Positions 40,625 to 50,214 of a stretch of 58,332 nucleotides of DNA are shown here, piece by piece. The stretch's first letter is position 1; each line of letters starts with the position of its first letter. The translations under genes were made by a program, and so were the position numbers. The notes beneath the pieces are model-generated. The model ran no database searches. It saw nothing but the letters and a program-made list of their open reading frames with translations, and was not told the DNA's origin. Location of the stretch: positions 1-58,332 of the forward strand of contig NZ_NWUW01000024.1 in assembly GCF_002746455.1 (NCBI RefSeq), read 5' to 3'. The DNA comes from Bacillus fungorum. Its GTDB lineage: Bacteria; Bacillota; Bacilli; Bacillales; Bacillaceae_G.

Positions 40625-41482
40625 TTACTTACCTATTAAGTTGTTAAACCCTTCAGACCATGATGGAAATAAAGGTTTCCACCCATACTCTTTACGTGCT
40701 TTATTATTTGAAGCTCCTCTTTCCCAACTATTTTTCCCATCTTGAACTTTAGGCTTAGTTGCCCCTATCGCTGCTGCATATATTGGTAACCATTCTTTAC
40801 TAGTTGCTGGAAAATCATCTACAATATTTACAGTTCCTGTAGGCCAATGAAGAGCTAACATAGTTGCCCTAGCGGCATCTTCGACATGTATAAACGAGCT
40901 TATCCCGTCTGATGCGATAATTTCATTATTACGAACTTGATTTGCAATTAATCCATTTTCCGCATACCATGTACCTGGACCATATAGCGTACCGTAACGA
41001 AGTATAACTGCTTCTGGCAACTCAGAAACAGCTTCTTCTAATTTTAATATGCCATTAATAGTCAGCTGCCGGGGCATGGAAGCAGTAATATGTAGTGAAT
41101 CTTTTTCAGTCGCAAATGTATCCCCTGGTTCATACGCCCATGAAATACTTTGAGCGATTATTTTCTGTACCCCTACATTTTTAGCTGCATCGACAAGGTT
41201 ACGAGTGCCTTTTGTTCTAATTTTTGCATTATCCTCAAAATTCCATGATGACAATGACGTTAATTGATGAATAACTACATCGGGATTTGTTTCTTCTAAT
41301 ATAGAAAATACAGCCTCTCTATTAAATACATCAGCTATTACTGGTATGGCGCCAACCTTTTTCATTGCTTCTACTTGCGAAGTATTACGGATCATCGCAA
41401 ACACCGTATGCCCATTCTTTATTAACAGTGTTAATAAAGAACGTCCTATTACACCAGTTGCACCTGCTACAAATATTTTCAT
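40625..41482 (-). CDS. NAD(P)-dependent sugar-epimerase-like extended SDR
   Basis: 285 residues. The N-terminal motif FVAGATGVIGRSLLTLL binds NAD(P). DVVIHQLTSLSSWNF, the active-site-like SISWAYEPGD and ILRYGTLYGPGTWY follow. The catalytic YxxxK is unclear, so it is called only as an extended/atypical SDR. Substrate unknown. It starts 82 bp after the MDR gene ends, on the same strand. Confidence 0.78.
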   Translation of the reverse strand: MKIFVAGATGVIGRSLLTLLIKNGHTVFAMIRNTSQVEAMKKVGAIPVIADVFNREAVFSILEETNPDVVIHQLTSLSSWNFEDNAKIRTKGTRNLVDAAKNVGVQKIIAQSISWAYEPGDTFATEKDSLHITASMPRQLTINGILKLEEAVSELPEAVILRYGTLYGPGTWYAENGLIANQVRNNEIIASDGISSFIHVEDAARATMLALHWPTGTVNIVDDFPATSKEWLPIYAAAIGATKPKVQDGKNSWERGASNNKARKEYGWKPLFPSWSEGFNNLIGK

Positions 41483-41563
41483 ATATGTTCCTCCTCATTT
41501 AGTAATCATAAATGTGACGAAACATTTGTAAGGTATGTGACAAATATTTTCTCATTTTTTTCG

Positions 41564-42490
41564 TTATTCATATGAAACATATACTTTTAATGGTTTAATT
41601 ATCCCTAAACTCAATTCATTAAAGCATTCTATGAGTGAAGTATAATGTATTTCATGTTGAAAGATCTCTTCTATAAATGGTGTTTTTCCTATTTCTTCAA
41701 AAAACCAATCTGCATGCTTTTGATAATCGTATCCGTCACTTGATCCAATGAGTTGCAATTCTTTCTGATAAAAGTTAGCAGTTAATGTTAGTTCTTCTAT
41801 ATTACCATCAGACAGTATACATATTTCACCATTAGTTTTAAGAGCTTTTTGCAAAGTATGGAACCCACTATTTGTAGCAGAACATTCGAAACCATAATTA
41901 TATGTTTCTATTATTTTCTCTTCTGAATCATATATGTTTTTCGCACCAAACTTCTTTGCAAAACCTCCTCTCTTTTTATTAGGCTCAACAACATCCACGT
42001 GCTCAATGCCTACAAGGTATTTTAAGAAATAACAAGCGAGCAAACCAATAACTCCCATTCCAGTTATAAGTACTTTTTCATCCTGTCGCGGGTTTAGTTT
42101 CAATACTCCTTTAGCGGCATCACACGAAAGAATAGATAATAAAGCAACTTTAGGTTGTATAGAACTAGGCACTCGAATTACTTTATGCGCCTTAACTATC
42201 CCTATCGTTTCATGTCCATAAAAAGAAACTACTTTATCACCTACGTTTACATGTGTTACTTTATTACCAACTTGAATCACTTCACCATAACTTTCATATC
42301 CAGTTTTTCTTGGATAAAAAGGATTCGTTTCCGTAACATCGGATCCATTATACTGTGGTAACTCGGCCCAAATGCTTATCGCTCCTGCGATTGTTCTAAC
42401 GATAATTTCATCGTCCTGTATGTCCTTAATTTCATTTGTTTCCCACTCAAGTTGTTTAGGCCCTTTTAAAATTAACTTATATTGTTCCAT
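41564..42490 (-). CDS. MDR-family zinc-type alcohol dehydrogenase-like protein
   Basis: 308 residues. A GroES-like N-terminal half (GYESYGEVIQVGNKVTHVNVGDKVVSF) is followed by a Rossmann half with VLITGMGVIGLLACYFLKY. The four-Cys structural zinc site of classical ADH is absent and the catalytic zinc ligands are not evident, so the protein is more like the short MDR reductase groups. Slightly shorter than typical (~340). Confidence 0.75.
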   Translation of the reverse strand: MEQYKLILKGPKQLEWETNEIKDIQDDEIIVRTIAGAISIWAELPQYNGSDVTETNPFYPRKTGYESYGEVIQVGNKVTHVNVGDKVVSFYGHETIGIVKAHKVIRVPSSIQPKVALLSILSCDAAKGVLKLNPRQDEKVLITGMGVIGLLACYFLKYLVGIEHVDVVEPNKKRGGFAKKFGAKNIYDSEEKIIETYNYGFECSATNSGFHTLQKALKTNGEICILSDGNIEELTLTANFYQKELQLIGSSDGYDYQKHADWFFEEIGKTPFIEEIFQHEIHYTSLIECFNELSLGIIKPLKVYVSYE

Positions 42491-42647
42491 TTATATCCTC
42501 TCTTTTTATAAAGATGTTATAAGTAATATTGTTATCCACCTAGATATCGACTACATTTATTTACCTAATAGATAAATTAGCCTTGCCCACGTTTATACCG
42601 TTAATGCTCCTGTACATTTCTGTTCAGCGTCTAATCCTTTAAGATTA

Positions 42648-42848
42648 CTATTCTGATAACATTTTAAGAAAAGTTGTTGCCGCCCAAACGAAATACGCAA
42701 GTTGCGTCACGATATACATCGTAATTTCAAAACCTGTAAGCTTTCTTTCCCTTTTTATTTTCTTTAAATATCTATAAAAACAAAATGAACATAAGATCAG
42801 TAAAACAATAGACATTTGATATAGATTTTCCACTAAAAGAACTGCCAT
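42648..42848 (-). CDS. Small two-helix membrane protein
   Basis: 66 residues. Helix 1 (LYQMSIVLLILCSFCFYRYL), a basic loop (KKIKRERK) and helix 2 (MYIVTQLAYFVWAATTFL) are evident. No family recognised. The ribosome binding site (AAAGGTGATG) lies upstream of ATG 42848. Confidence 0.5.
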   Translation of the reverse strand: MAVLLVENLYQMSIVLLILCSFCFYRYLKKIKRERKLTGFEITMYIVTQLAYFVWAATTFLKMLSE

Positions 42849-43058
42849 TTATTTCATCACCTTTCCAATAGAAAACAGGCTATAGTTCAAGCATACCACA
42901 AAAATGGAATTAATCACCATATCATCCAAAGCAGATATTACCCAATTAAAACCAGTCCCCTTTTTGAATTTCTTCAATACAATGTTATGTAATCAACTAC
43001 ACACGATATAATAGGAGGTTACTTTCTTTCACTGCAAATGCTTAGGAGGAAGTTGTAC

Positions 43059-43445
43059 ATGCAATTGATTCATAACATAAGAAAGGCGTTTAATAACCTA
43101 TGTCACTACGATACAGTCAATTTAATACACGCTATTCAATCATTAAATATTTCACTTCATAAAATATCTCCTTTTATTACTTCACCAGTTAATCTTGAAT
43201 ACGGAAGGAACGTTATCTATCAGTCTGAATTTGTAGAGATTTTAGTATTAAATTTCCCCAGCAAAGCAAAGACTTTTGTGCACGATCACGGAATATCTGT
43301 AGGATGTATACTAATAGTCAATGGTACGCTACAAAATATAATGTACGAAAATAATAGTGAGCGGATTGAAGAGTTTACAGAGGGAAATATTTTCACAGTA
43401 AAAAAAGATACTGTACATAAAATGTATAATGCTACAGACGGTGTA
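43059..43445 (+). pseudogene. Cysteine dioxygenase, N-terminal part fused to HpaB remnant
   Basis: The gene starts at ATG 43059 after AGGAGG (MQLIHNIRKAFNNLCHYD). It carries the cupin iron ligands of cysteine dioxygenase: VHDHGISVGC and later VHKMYN. After VHKMYN the sequence switches to HpaB-like GVMSRLSDYARSRLTGW in the same frame. The last ~40 residues of the dioxygenase are missing. The protein is therefore a deletion chimera. Confidence 0.72.
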
Positions 43446-44575
43446 ATGAGTAGACTATCTGATTACGCAAGATCGAGACTTACTGGCTGGTGCGTATCAA
43501 AAAATTTGATACACAGTTTCCAGATAAAATTACATCTTATTATGAAGAAGCGAGAGATAACCACTTGTTTTTAAGCGTAGTCCAACGTGATCCACAAATA
43601 AATCGATCTACAGAATCTATGTTGAATACAAACGAATTAGGATTACTAAGAGTTACGAAGAAAACTTCTGATGGAATTTATTTAAGTGGTGCGAAAATGA
43701 TAGGTACTGCTTCTCCTTATTCAAATGATTTATTAATCTATCCATTAGCAAAACTGACTGATACTCAAAAAGATTTAGCTCACTTTCTCATTGTCGCAGC
43801 CAATTCCCCTGGATTACATATGGTTTGTAGAGAACCATTTGCAAATACACATTCAATTACAGTTGATTCCCCTCTTAGCTCACAGTACGATGAAATGGAT
43901 GCACTATTAATCTTTGATAATGTATTTGTACCATGGGAACGTGTCTTACTATATAACAACCCTGAAGCGTTATGGGCAATAAAGTCAGATATAGCTTCTA
44001 GTAGTTTAGCTTATCACCAAACAATTGTACGATTAGTAGTAAAGCTAGAATTTATAACTGCAATTGCTTGTGAAATTGCTGAAGCGATTGGTGCTACTAC
44101 TTATTTACATGTTCAAGAGAAGCTTGGGGAATTAATTATGCAAATCGAAACAATTCGCGCACTTTTAATTGCTGCAGAAGTTGAAGGTACTACAAATGAA
44201 ACAAAAACTTATTTGCCGAACTTTAAATATATTGAAACTGCAAGGAATCTTGGTTCCAAATATTATCCACGTGCAATAGAAATTTTACAATTAATTGGAG
44301 CAGGTGAGTTCATTCAACTTCCTTCGAGCTCGAATGATTTCCAGAGTCCGATAGCTGATTTATTGAAAAAATACTTTAAAGGAACGAATATAGATGCCGA
44401 ACAACGCACAAAATTATTTAAGTTAGCCTGGGATATCATCGGAAGCCCCTTAAGATCTAGACACGAATTATATGAAAGATTTTATGCTGGAGATCCAATA
44501 CGAAATACAGCTACGCAATATGTAAATTATGATAAAAATCATTTTAAAAAGATGCTAAGTAAATATTTACATTAA
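43434..44575 (+). pseudogene. HpaB-type 4-hydroxyphenylacetate 3-monooxygenase, frameshifted C-terminal part
   Basis: The conserved blocks begin in one frame (SRLSDYARSRLTGW) and continue after a frameshift near 43490 as KFDTQFPDKITSYYEEARDN, DPQINRS, NVFVPWERVLLYN, and IGAGEFIQLPSS. The N-terminal ~100 residues of this FADH2-dependent monooxygenase are missing. Both the fusion to cysteine dioxygenase and the frameshift make it inactive. The intact enzyme is about 480 residues. Confidence 0.8.
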
Positions 44576-44606
44576 CGAAAAAGAGCGCTCTTAAAATTCT
44601 ATATAG

Positions 44607-45010
44607 TTATCCATTTACATACACAGTTGCTCCGGCCACAACTGCTACTTTTCTCCGTAATGGTTTCATTTTATTCAGCTTTATAACTTCTGGTATATGC
44701 TTCCTATCATATTTCCTCATATAGGTTTCCCCATCTGAAGTAACGAATTGTAATACAATCTCACCACAAACACCATGCAGTACTTCAAATTCACCTTCTG
44801 CATTTGAAATACTGCGTTCCTTGCCTTTAATAGTATCTTCATAAATTTTCACATTAGATATAGGTTCGTTATTTTGATCTACGATAATACCTCTTGAATA
44901 CTTTGCAACTGCTATGCATTGATTCTTTTTTTATATTTAACCACAATCATTGCACCAACTACTATAGCGCTACATACAAACAAGAGAATGATTTTGCGCC
45001 TCAAAACCAA
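44607..45010 (-). pseudogene. Membrane-anchored carboxypeptidase-regulatory-like protein, frameshifted
   Basis: TTG at 45010, five bases after AGGAGG, encodes a membrane segment (VLRRKIILLFVCSAIVVGAM then IVVKYKK). At a run of seven A (plus-strand T 44926-44932) the frame is lost. Adding one base continues it as CIAVAKYSRGIIVDQNNEP and the 81-codon frame ending GATVYVNG. GIIVDQNNEPISNVKIY is typical of carboxypeptidase-regulatory-like beta-sandwich domains. Either a true homopolymer frameshift or a sequencing error. Confidence 0.6.
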
Positions 45011-45029
45011 ACCAACCTCCTAATTCAAA

Positions 45030-46400
45030 TTATTCTTTTCTAAACTGAAAATTCAACTGTCTTGATTGCTTGATTTCCTCAATTACTTTACGAATACCTT
45101 CTTCAATCTTATCTTCTTTTACATTCGAAACATTTAGTTTTAATAGTTTTTCTTTAGGAAAATCCCTCATATAATTTTTATCAATAGTATCGACACTTAT
45201 TTGAATGTCACCTAATTTTTGTATAAATGTTTCTGTAATTATGTTTTTCTGTATTTCTAAACAAGTGTGTATTCCCAATGTGTTTTGTCTATTAAATGTA
45301 AATAACGATGGATTTTCATTTTGCACTTTTTCTAATGTTTCTGCTAGTTTTTTTGATCTATTGTAGTAGGAAGAATTAATTTTACTTTTATGATGTTCAA
45401 ACATACCGCTCTTTATATAAATTTCTAAAGCCGCTTGAGAAATCATCGGACTATCAATATCTAGTATTTTTTTGTATGTATAGAAAGCATTTGCAATGGA
45501 TGGTGGGATGACCGCAACTCCAACCCGTAAACCTGGAAAAATAATCTTCGAATAACTTTTCAAATATATGACATGACTACAATTATCCAAGCTATATAAC
45601 GGATCTGCTTTTGAATCAGTTTCTAAATCTGCTAAATAATCATCTTCCACTATAAATACATTGTATTTCTTAGCCAATAGTGTGATTTTTTCTTTCTCAT
45701 CTTTAGAATAAGACGTTCCAAGCGGATGATGATATCTCGGTATCGTATAGAAGAATTTTATTTTTCCAGTTTGAAATATTTGCTCCAATTCATTCAAATC
45801 GATACCTTCATTCGTACGTTTAATACCGATTACAGGAACTTTATTTATTTCTAGATAATCAATATATAGATGATATGTTGGCTGTTCAATTAATACAGTT
45901 TCATTTCCATTCGGAAATGGTATAGAAGTTAATATAGCAAGTGCCTGCTGAACACCTGACGTTATAAAAATATTTTCTTCTTTTGTAAAGACTTGATAAT
46001 TTGCTAGTTGTTTTTGAATAACTGGTATTAAAGATGGTAACCCTTTCGGCATTCCATATACAAACAAATCATTTTTATACGTATCAATAGCCTTATTAAT
46101 ACAATGTTGAAAATCTAAATACGGAAAAACATCTGAATCTGGTGCTGAGGACGCAAAATCAATTATCTCGTTATTTTCTATGGTACTCCCAGATTTCTTA
46201 ACAACGTAGTATCCACTTTGAGGGACAGAATATATAATATGACGCTTTTCTAATTCATGAAGCGCACGTATAACTGTCGCCTTATTACATTCATATTGCG
46301 TAACGAGTGACCGTATAGACGGTAATTTCTTGCCTTCTTTCACCTCTCCATGTTGAATCATGTTCTCTATATCATTTAAAACATGTAAATACTTATACAT
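45030..46400 (-). CDS. MocR-type PLP-dependent transcriptional regulator
   Basis: 456 residues. N-terminal GntR winged helix (KKLPSIRSLVTQYECNKATVIRALHELEKRHI) and aminotransferase I-like domain: SGVQQALAIL, YTIPRYHHPLGTSYS, VEDDYLADLE, and the PLP lysine in YLKSYSKIIFPGLRVGVA. It is shorter at the C-terminus than the MocR near ddl. No obvious target neighbour; the adjacent genes are decayed. Confidence 0.83.
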   Translation of the reverse strand: MYKYLHVLNDIENMIQHGEVKEGKKLPSIRSLVTQYECNKATVIRALHELEKRHIIYSVPQSGYYVVKKSGSTIENNEIIDFASSAPDSDVFPYLDFQHCINKAIDTYKNDLFVYGMPKGLPSLIPVIQKQLANYQVFTKEENIFITSGVQQALAILTSIPFPNGNETVLIEQPTYHLYIDYLEINKVPVIGIKRTNEGIDLNELEQIFQTGKIKFFYTIPRYHHPLGTSYSKDEKEKITLLAKKYNVFIVEDDYLADLETDSKADPLYSLDNCSHVIYLKSYSKIIFPGLRVGVAVIPPSIANAFYTYKKILDIDSPMISQAALEIYIKSGMFEHHKSKINSSYYNRSKKLAETLEKVQNENPSLFTFNRQNTLGIHTCLEIQKNIITETFIQKLGDIQISVDTIDKNYMRDFPKEKLLKLNVSNVKEDKIEEGIRKVIEEIKQSRQLNFQFRKE

Positions 46401-46590
46401 TATTTCACTCCCTTATAGCAGTACCTAAGAAGATCCCTCATTCTCATCGGCTCATAATAAAGCGAAAGAAAATACATCCCTTCTATCACTTTAAAGTTTA
46501 ACATTATTTCACATTTTCTCCTCTTAAAAAGGAAATTACAATTAATAAATAGAATATCTCCATGAATAAATAAAAAGTGAGGGATATGTC

Positions 46591-47225
46591 ATGCAACGCT
46601 TACATACGATTGATATTAGTAACGTTCTAGAATTAGAAAATACTCTTTCTACTTTATTGAATGAAGTGATTTCTTCAAAACTAGAACTTGAAAACTGGTA
46701 AAAAAAACAATCTACATTCATTTGGGAAATTGAAGAACAATTAAGATCCCACTATATCGCCTTTCAATGTAATACAGGTAATAAAGAAATAAAAGATACT
46801 TTTGAATATGATCAACAATTTGTACGACCTCTTTTGAAACGTTATCAAAATTCATTTGATAATAAATATTTAGATTCCCCTTTTCGAATGGAACTTAATC
46901 CAGAAACGTACAGCTTACTAGATAAAAAAATTAAGAATGCGCAAACATTATTTTGTGAAAAGAATATTGATTTAGAAGTAAACGAAGACAAACTAGTAAC
47001 CGAGTACTTCGAAATTACTGGTGGTTTAACTGCGTTATGGGACGATGAAGAAAAAACAATTACCGAATTACAGTCTTACTTACAAGATCCAGATCGTCAT
47101 ATACGAAAAAAAAGCAAAAACGCTTATTTCCGAAAAGTTCTTATCTGTTGAAGATAAATTACAACATATATTAAATGAATTAATCGTAATCCGTCACCAA
47201 AAAGCAAAAAACATTCAATTACATA
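46591..47225 (+). pseudogene. pepF: Oligoendopeptidase F-like, N-terminal remnant
   Basis: ATG 46591 follows GAGGG. The frame begins MQRLHTIDISNVLELEN, has TAA at 46699-46701 (after ELENW), then continues KKQSTFIWEIEEQL and FEYDQQFVRPLLKRY, MELNPETYSLLDKKIKNAQ and EYFEITGGLTALWDDEEKT. A second break shifts frame near 47105; KKAKTLISEKFLSVEDKLQH follows. The HExxH catalytic half is absent. The remnant ends exactly where the convergent phosphotransferase fragment begins. Confidence 0.75.
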
Positions 47226-47226
47226 A

Positions 47227-47637
47227 TTAATTTCCCTTTTGTTTTTCATCCCATTTATGTAAAGATTTTATTTGTCGCTCTAACCTTCCTCTCATTGATT
47301 CTATTTCATCTGTGTTCACACAAATAGAATGAATCTTTTTTTGTTCATTAACACAAATATTTATGTAATACTCTGCGTCATTTAGATTGTTAAGCAGGAG
47401 ATCACCAATGTTGTCCCCTTTTACATGTCCCATAATAATTGCCTGTCTATTTTGTATCTTTATCACTTCAAATACGTTTGGAACTTGTAGTCCACATGAA
47501 TAAGCATACTTTTGTTTTTTTGCCTCGTTCATAGCCTCAGTATCTGGAAGATATTCTTTAAATAATTTCACAATCTTATTATCATACAAATAAATTTCCG
47601 CTGTATTCCCTTTTGCAATTGGATTACCTAAAACCAC
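47227..47637 (-). pseudogene. Aminoglycoside phosphotransferase-like kinase, N-terminal fragment
   Basis: 136 residues: IAKGNTAEIYLYDNKIVKLFK (nucleotide-binding lobe with the Lys), NEAKKQKYAYSCGLQVPNVF and IIMGHVKGDNIGDLL (hinge). The catalytic HGD/DFG half (about 120 residues) is missing. The stop falls within 5 bp of the pepF remnant end, so one deletion probably removed the 3' halves of two convergent genes. Confidence 0.66.
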
Positions 47638-47753
47638 TTCATTTCCCTCCTTAACATAAATTAGAATAACACCCTATACTTCTCTTTAAATTCACTATAA
47701 TCCTAGCTAAAACCTTCTTCACGAATATACAATAAACTTACCGCTTTCCATCC

Positions 47754-48548
47754 TTAAATAGAAAGCGGTAAGTTTAATTGTTTAGGAATATCCGAATAAA
47801 ACTCTGGTGTATACACAATAGAAAATGAATATCCCTGCTCAATAAATGACACTTCATTATGTTTACATTCAAATGGAACACTATTTTTCTTAAAGTTATT
47901 TTGGATTCGGTGTAAAAAAGCTTGATCCGGTGTTCCGAAAGAAACATGTACTTTCGGTGGTAAAGCTTTCATCGCAATTGGAATCCAAGGTCGCTGACAC
48001 CAAGTCGCGACGATATATGCAGTGCCGCCAACTACAAAGTTAAAAATATCCCCATCTTCCATCGTTTTCATATTTAGATTTAATTTCAACCATTCCGTAA
48101 ATACAGGTACACTTTTAACGGGAAGACCGATTTCCCTTACATATAAAGCGTTTAATGGTGAATGCGGTATTAATACATCTTCTTTAACATAACTATGTGC
48201 GATAATTTCGAGAAGATTTCCATCTCCATCTTTAAAGTATAAATTGAATAAATCCTTCTCCACACCAATTGTATTTCCACCTTTCCATTTCACAATAAGT
48301 ACCCCAGAATTTTCAAGCCATTTTGCAGTTTCATGAAATTTTGAATATGGAATCTCAAAAGCAAAATGTGCAGGTGTAATTGGTTCATACACTTCTTGAA
48401 AGCTAATTGTTGTATAAGGTGTTACTTCAAATTGAATAAATGATGCTGTTTCTTTTTTTATTGGAAAAGATAATATGTCCTTATAAACTTGTTTTACCCC
48501 TTCTATGGAAACCGTTTGTAGTTTTATATCTGATATATGTGTAATCAC
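47754..48548 (-). CDS. VOC (glyoxalase-like) family protein, two-domain
   Basis: 264 residues with two VOC-type halves (VSIEGVKQVYKDILSFPIKK ... YFKDGDGNLLEIIAH, and IGLPVKSVPVFTEWLKLNLNM onward). The GDGNLLEI block with Glu is a usual metal-ligand position. The second half lacks a clear Glu. Substrate unknown; family members include dioxygenases and antibiotic-binding proteins. Confidence 0.75.
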   Translation of the reverse strand: MITHISDIKLQTVSIEGVKQVYKDILSFPIKKETASFIQFEVTPYTTISFQEVYEPITPAHFAFEIPYSKFHETAKWLENSGVLIVKWKGGNTIGVEKDLFNLYFKDGDGNLLEIIAHSYVKEDVLIPHSPLNALYVREIGLPVKSVPVFTEWLKLNLNMKTMEDGDIFNFVVGGTAYIVATWCQRPWIPIAMKALPPKVHVSFGTPDQAFLHRIQNNFKKNSVPFECKHNEVSFIEQGYSFSIVYTPEFYSDIPKQLNLPLSI

Positions 48549-48747
48549 ACTACATTCCTCCTCGTTTCTTATTATCTATCCGTATTTTATTACACTTATA
48601 AATAGATAAAATCAAACTGAAGAATGGATTTTCCATATAAAAACTACAACTTTAATATGAATATGTTAGCTCCAAAAATCTTTTTGTTTGATACCCACTA
48701 TCAATAAGGGGGCATTTTTAAGTTTTTCTTGCATTCTTTTTTACACA

Positions 48748-48784
48748 AAAAGCCGCTTTTCTATACAAGAAAAACAGCTTTTAC
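48748..48784. terminator. Weak hairpin after the methyltransferase gene
   Basis: AAAAGCCGCTTTTCT and AGAAAAACAGCTTTT pair imperfectly, just past the methyltransferase stop on the minus strand. A weak terminator is likely. Confidence 0.4.
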
Positions 48785-48795
48785 GCTATAATACG

Positions 48796-49548
48796 TTATA
48801 ATTTGGCAGCAATAATCATAAACCTTTTTGAATTCGTACGAATACCTTTTTCAGAACTATTAGCTTTAATGAACTTTTGCAAAATAGTAAAATCCTCTTC
48901 TTCTTCTCCAAAATTAGGAATAATAGGCGTATGTTTTAATAAGAAAATAAGATCCTCAAGCGTACTGTAATAATCAGTTACATCATATTCACGTACTTGC
49001 ACGAGTTCAAATCCCGCACTAATAAGCTCCCTCATATACTTTTCTTTTAAAGTTCCATCTCTTTCACCTAAGCATTGTCCTCGTCCAAATGCTTCTTTAA
49101 GGTTTAATTTATCATGTTCGCAAACTTGTTGTGTTAAGAAAAAAGCACCCTTTTTCATTACTTTTGCTAACTCAGATGCTATAAACGGGGCATGACAACT
49201 AGAAGCAATATCAAAATACTCATGCGGAAAAGTTAATGCCTCAGAATCCATTTGAAAAAACTCAACGTTTTGTACACCTGATATTTTCAAGTTGGAATGT
49301 GCCTTTCCAATCATGCCATTAGAATTATCAATTCCAATTAACCATTTGGCTGAAGATGCTATGTGAAGTACATTCTCTCCTCCACCTGTACCAACATCAA
49401 GTAGAGTGTCTGATAATTTACATCTTTCTTTCACTTCTCCATAAAAGTCCCATGTATCTCCTTCAGTTTCGCATTTTATTTTACTAAAATCCCATCCATT
49501 TAATCTGCCTACTTTATCATAAAAGTTTTTGTACTCTAATTCATTCAC
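48796..49548 (-). CDS. Class I SAM-dependent methyltransferase
   Basis: 250 residues. Motif I LLDVGTGGGENVLHIA, then IGIDNSNGMIGKA (acidic loop), FFQMDSEALTFPHEYFDIASS and KKGAFFLTQQVCEHD. Substrate unknown; it resembles UbiE/rRNA methyltransferase-like small-molecule enzymes. Stand-alone on the minus strand. Confidence 0.82.
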   Translation of the reverse strand: MNELEYKNFYDKVGRLNGWDFSKIKCETEGDTWDFYGEVKERCKLSDTLLDVGTGGGENVLHIASSAKWLIGIDNSNGMIGKAHSNLKISGVQNVEFFQMDSEALTFPHEYFDIASSCHAPFIASELAKVMKKGAFFLTQQVCEHDKLNLKEAFGRGQCLGERDGTLKEKYMRELISAGFELVQVREYDVTDYYSTLEDLIFLLKHTPIIPNFGEEEEDFTILQKFIKANSSEKGIRTNSKRFMIIAAKL

Positions 49549-49680
49549 CTTATAACTCCCCTTTGTAAAAACGAATTAAATATGTATAATAACCTACAAC
49601 GCTATTTAATTATATATTATAAAATACAAATTATTAAAACAATATTTCACTTCACACTACATTAAGTTTACATAACAATT

Positions 49681-50019
49681 TTATAGTTCATCTTTATCGA
49701 TATATTCTAAATGCGCTCTTCCCCAACTACACATACTATCCAAAACTGTACTAACTGTTTTTCCATGTTCAGTTAAGCTATACTCCACTTTAGGTGGTAT
49801 TTCTTGATAAATTTCGCGTTCTATTAGTTGATCTAACTCTAATTCTCTAAGTTGCTTCGCTAATGTGCCCTGAGATATATCGGGTATTAATTGCTTTAAT
49901 TCACCAAATCGTTTCGTTCCATCTGTTAGTAAAATAAATAAAATGAGTGGCTTCCATTTTCCACCGATTATTTGTAATGTTGCTAATACCCCTTTTAACT
50001 TTGGTTCTTGTAAATTCAT
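49681..50019 (-). CDS. HxlR-family transcriptional regulator
   Basis: 112 residues from ATG 50019 (MNLQEPKLKGVLATLQIIGG), preceded by GAGGTGAG. Typical HxlR order: GGKWKPLILFILLTDGTKRFGELKQLIPDISQGTLAKQLREL, then EYSLTEHGKTV. It is divergent from an SDR gene 195 bp away, which is its probable target. Confidence 0.87.
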   Translation of the reverse strand: MNLQEPKLKGVLATLQIIGGKWKPLILFILLTDGTKRFGELKQLIPDISQGTLAKQLRELELDQLIEREIYQEIPPKVEYSLTEHGKTVSTVLDSMCSWGRAHLEYIDKDEL

Positions 50020-50214
50020 TTTTCTCACCTCTCTCCTCAAATCATAAATGATAACAAATAATTTTTCATATTATTTATCCATACGACAAGCGATTAGTAC
50101 GAAATTTGCGACTAAGTACAAATAAAGTGCGTACTTTTCAATACTCTTATTTTAAAGAATAATAAAAGGAGCACAGATTTATTTTTAATTTTATATTAAG
50201 GGAGAGGCTTAATC

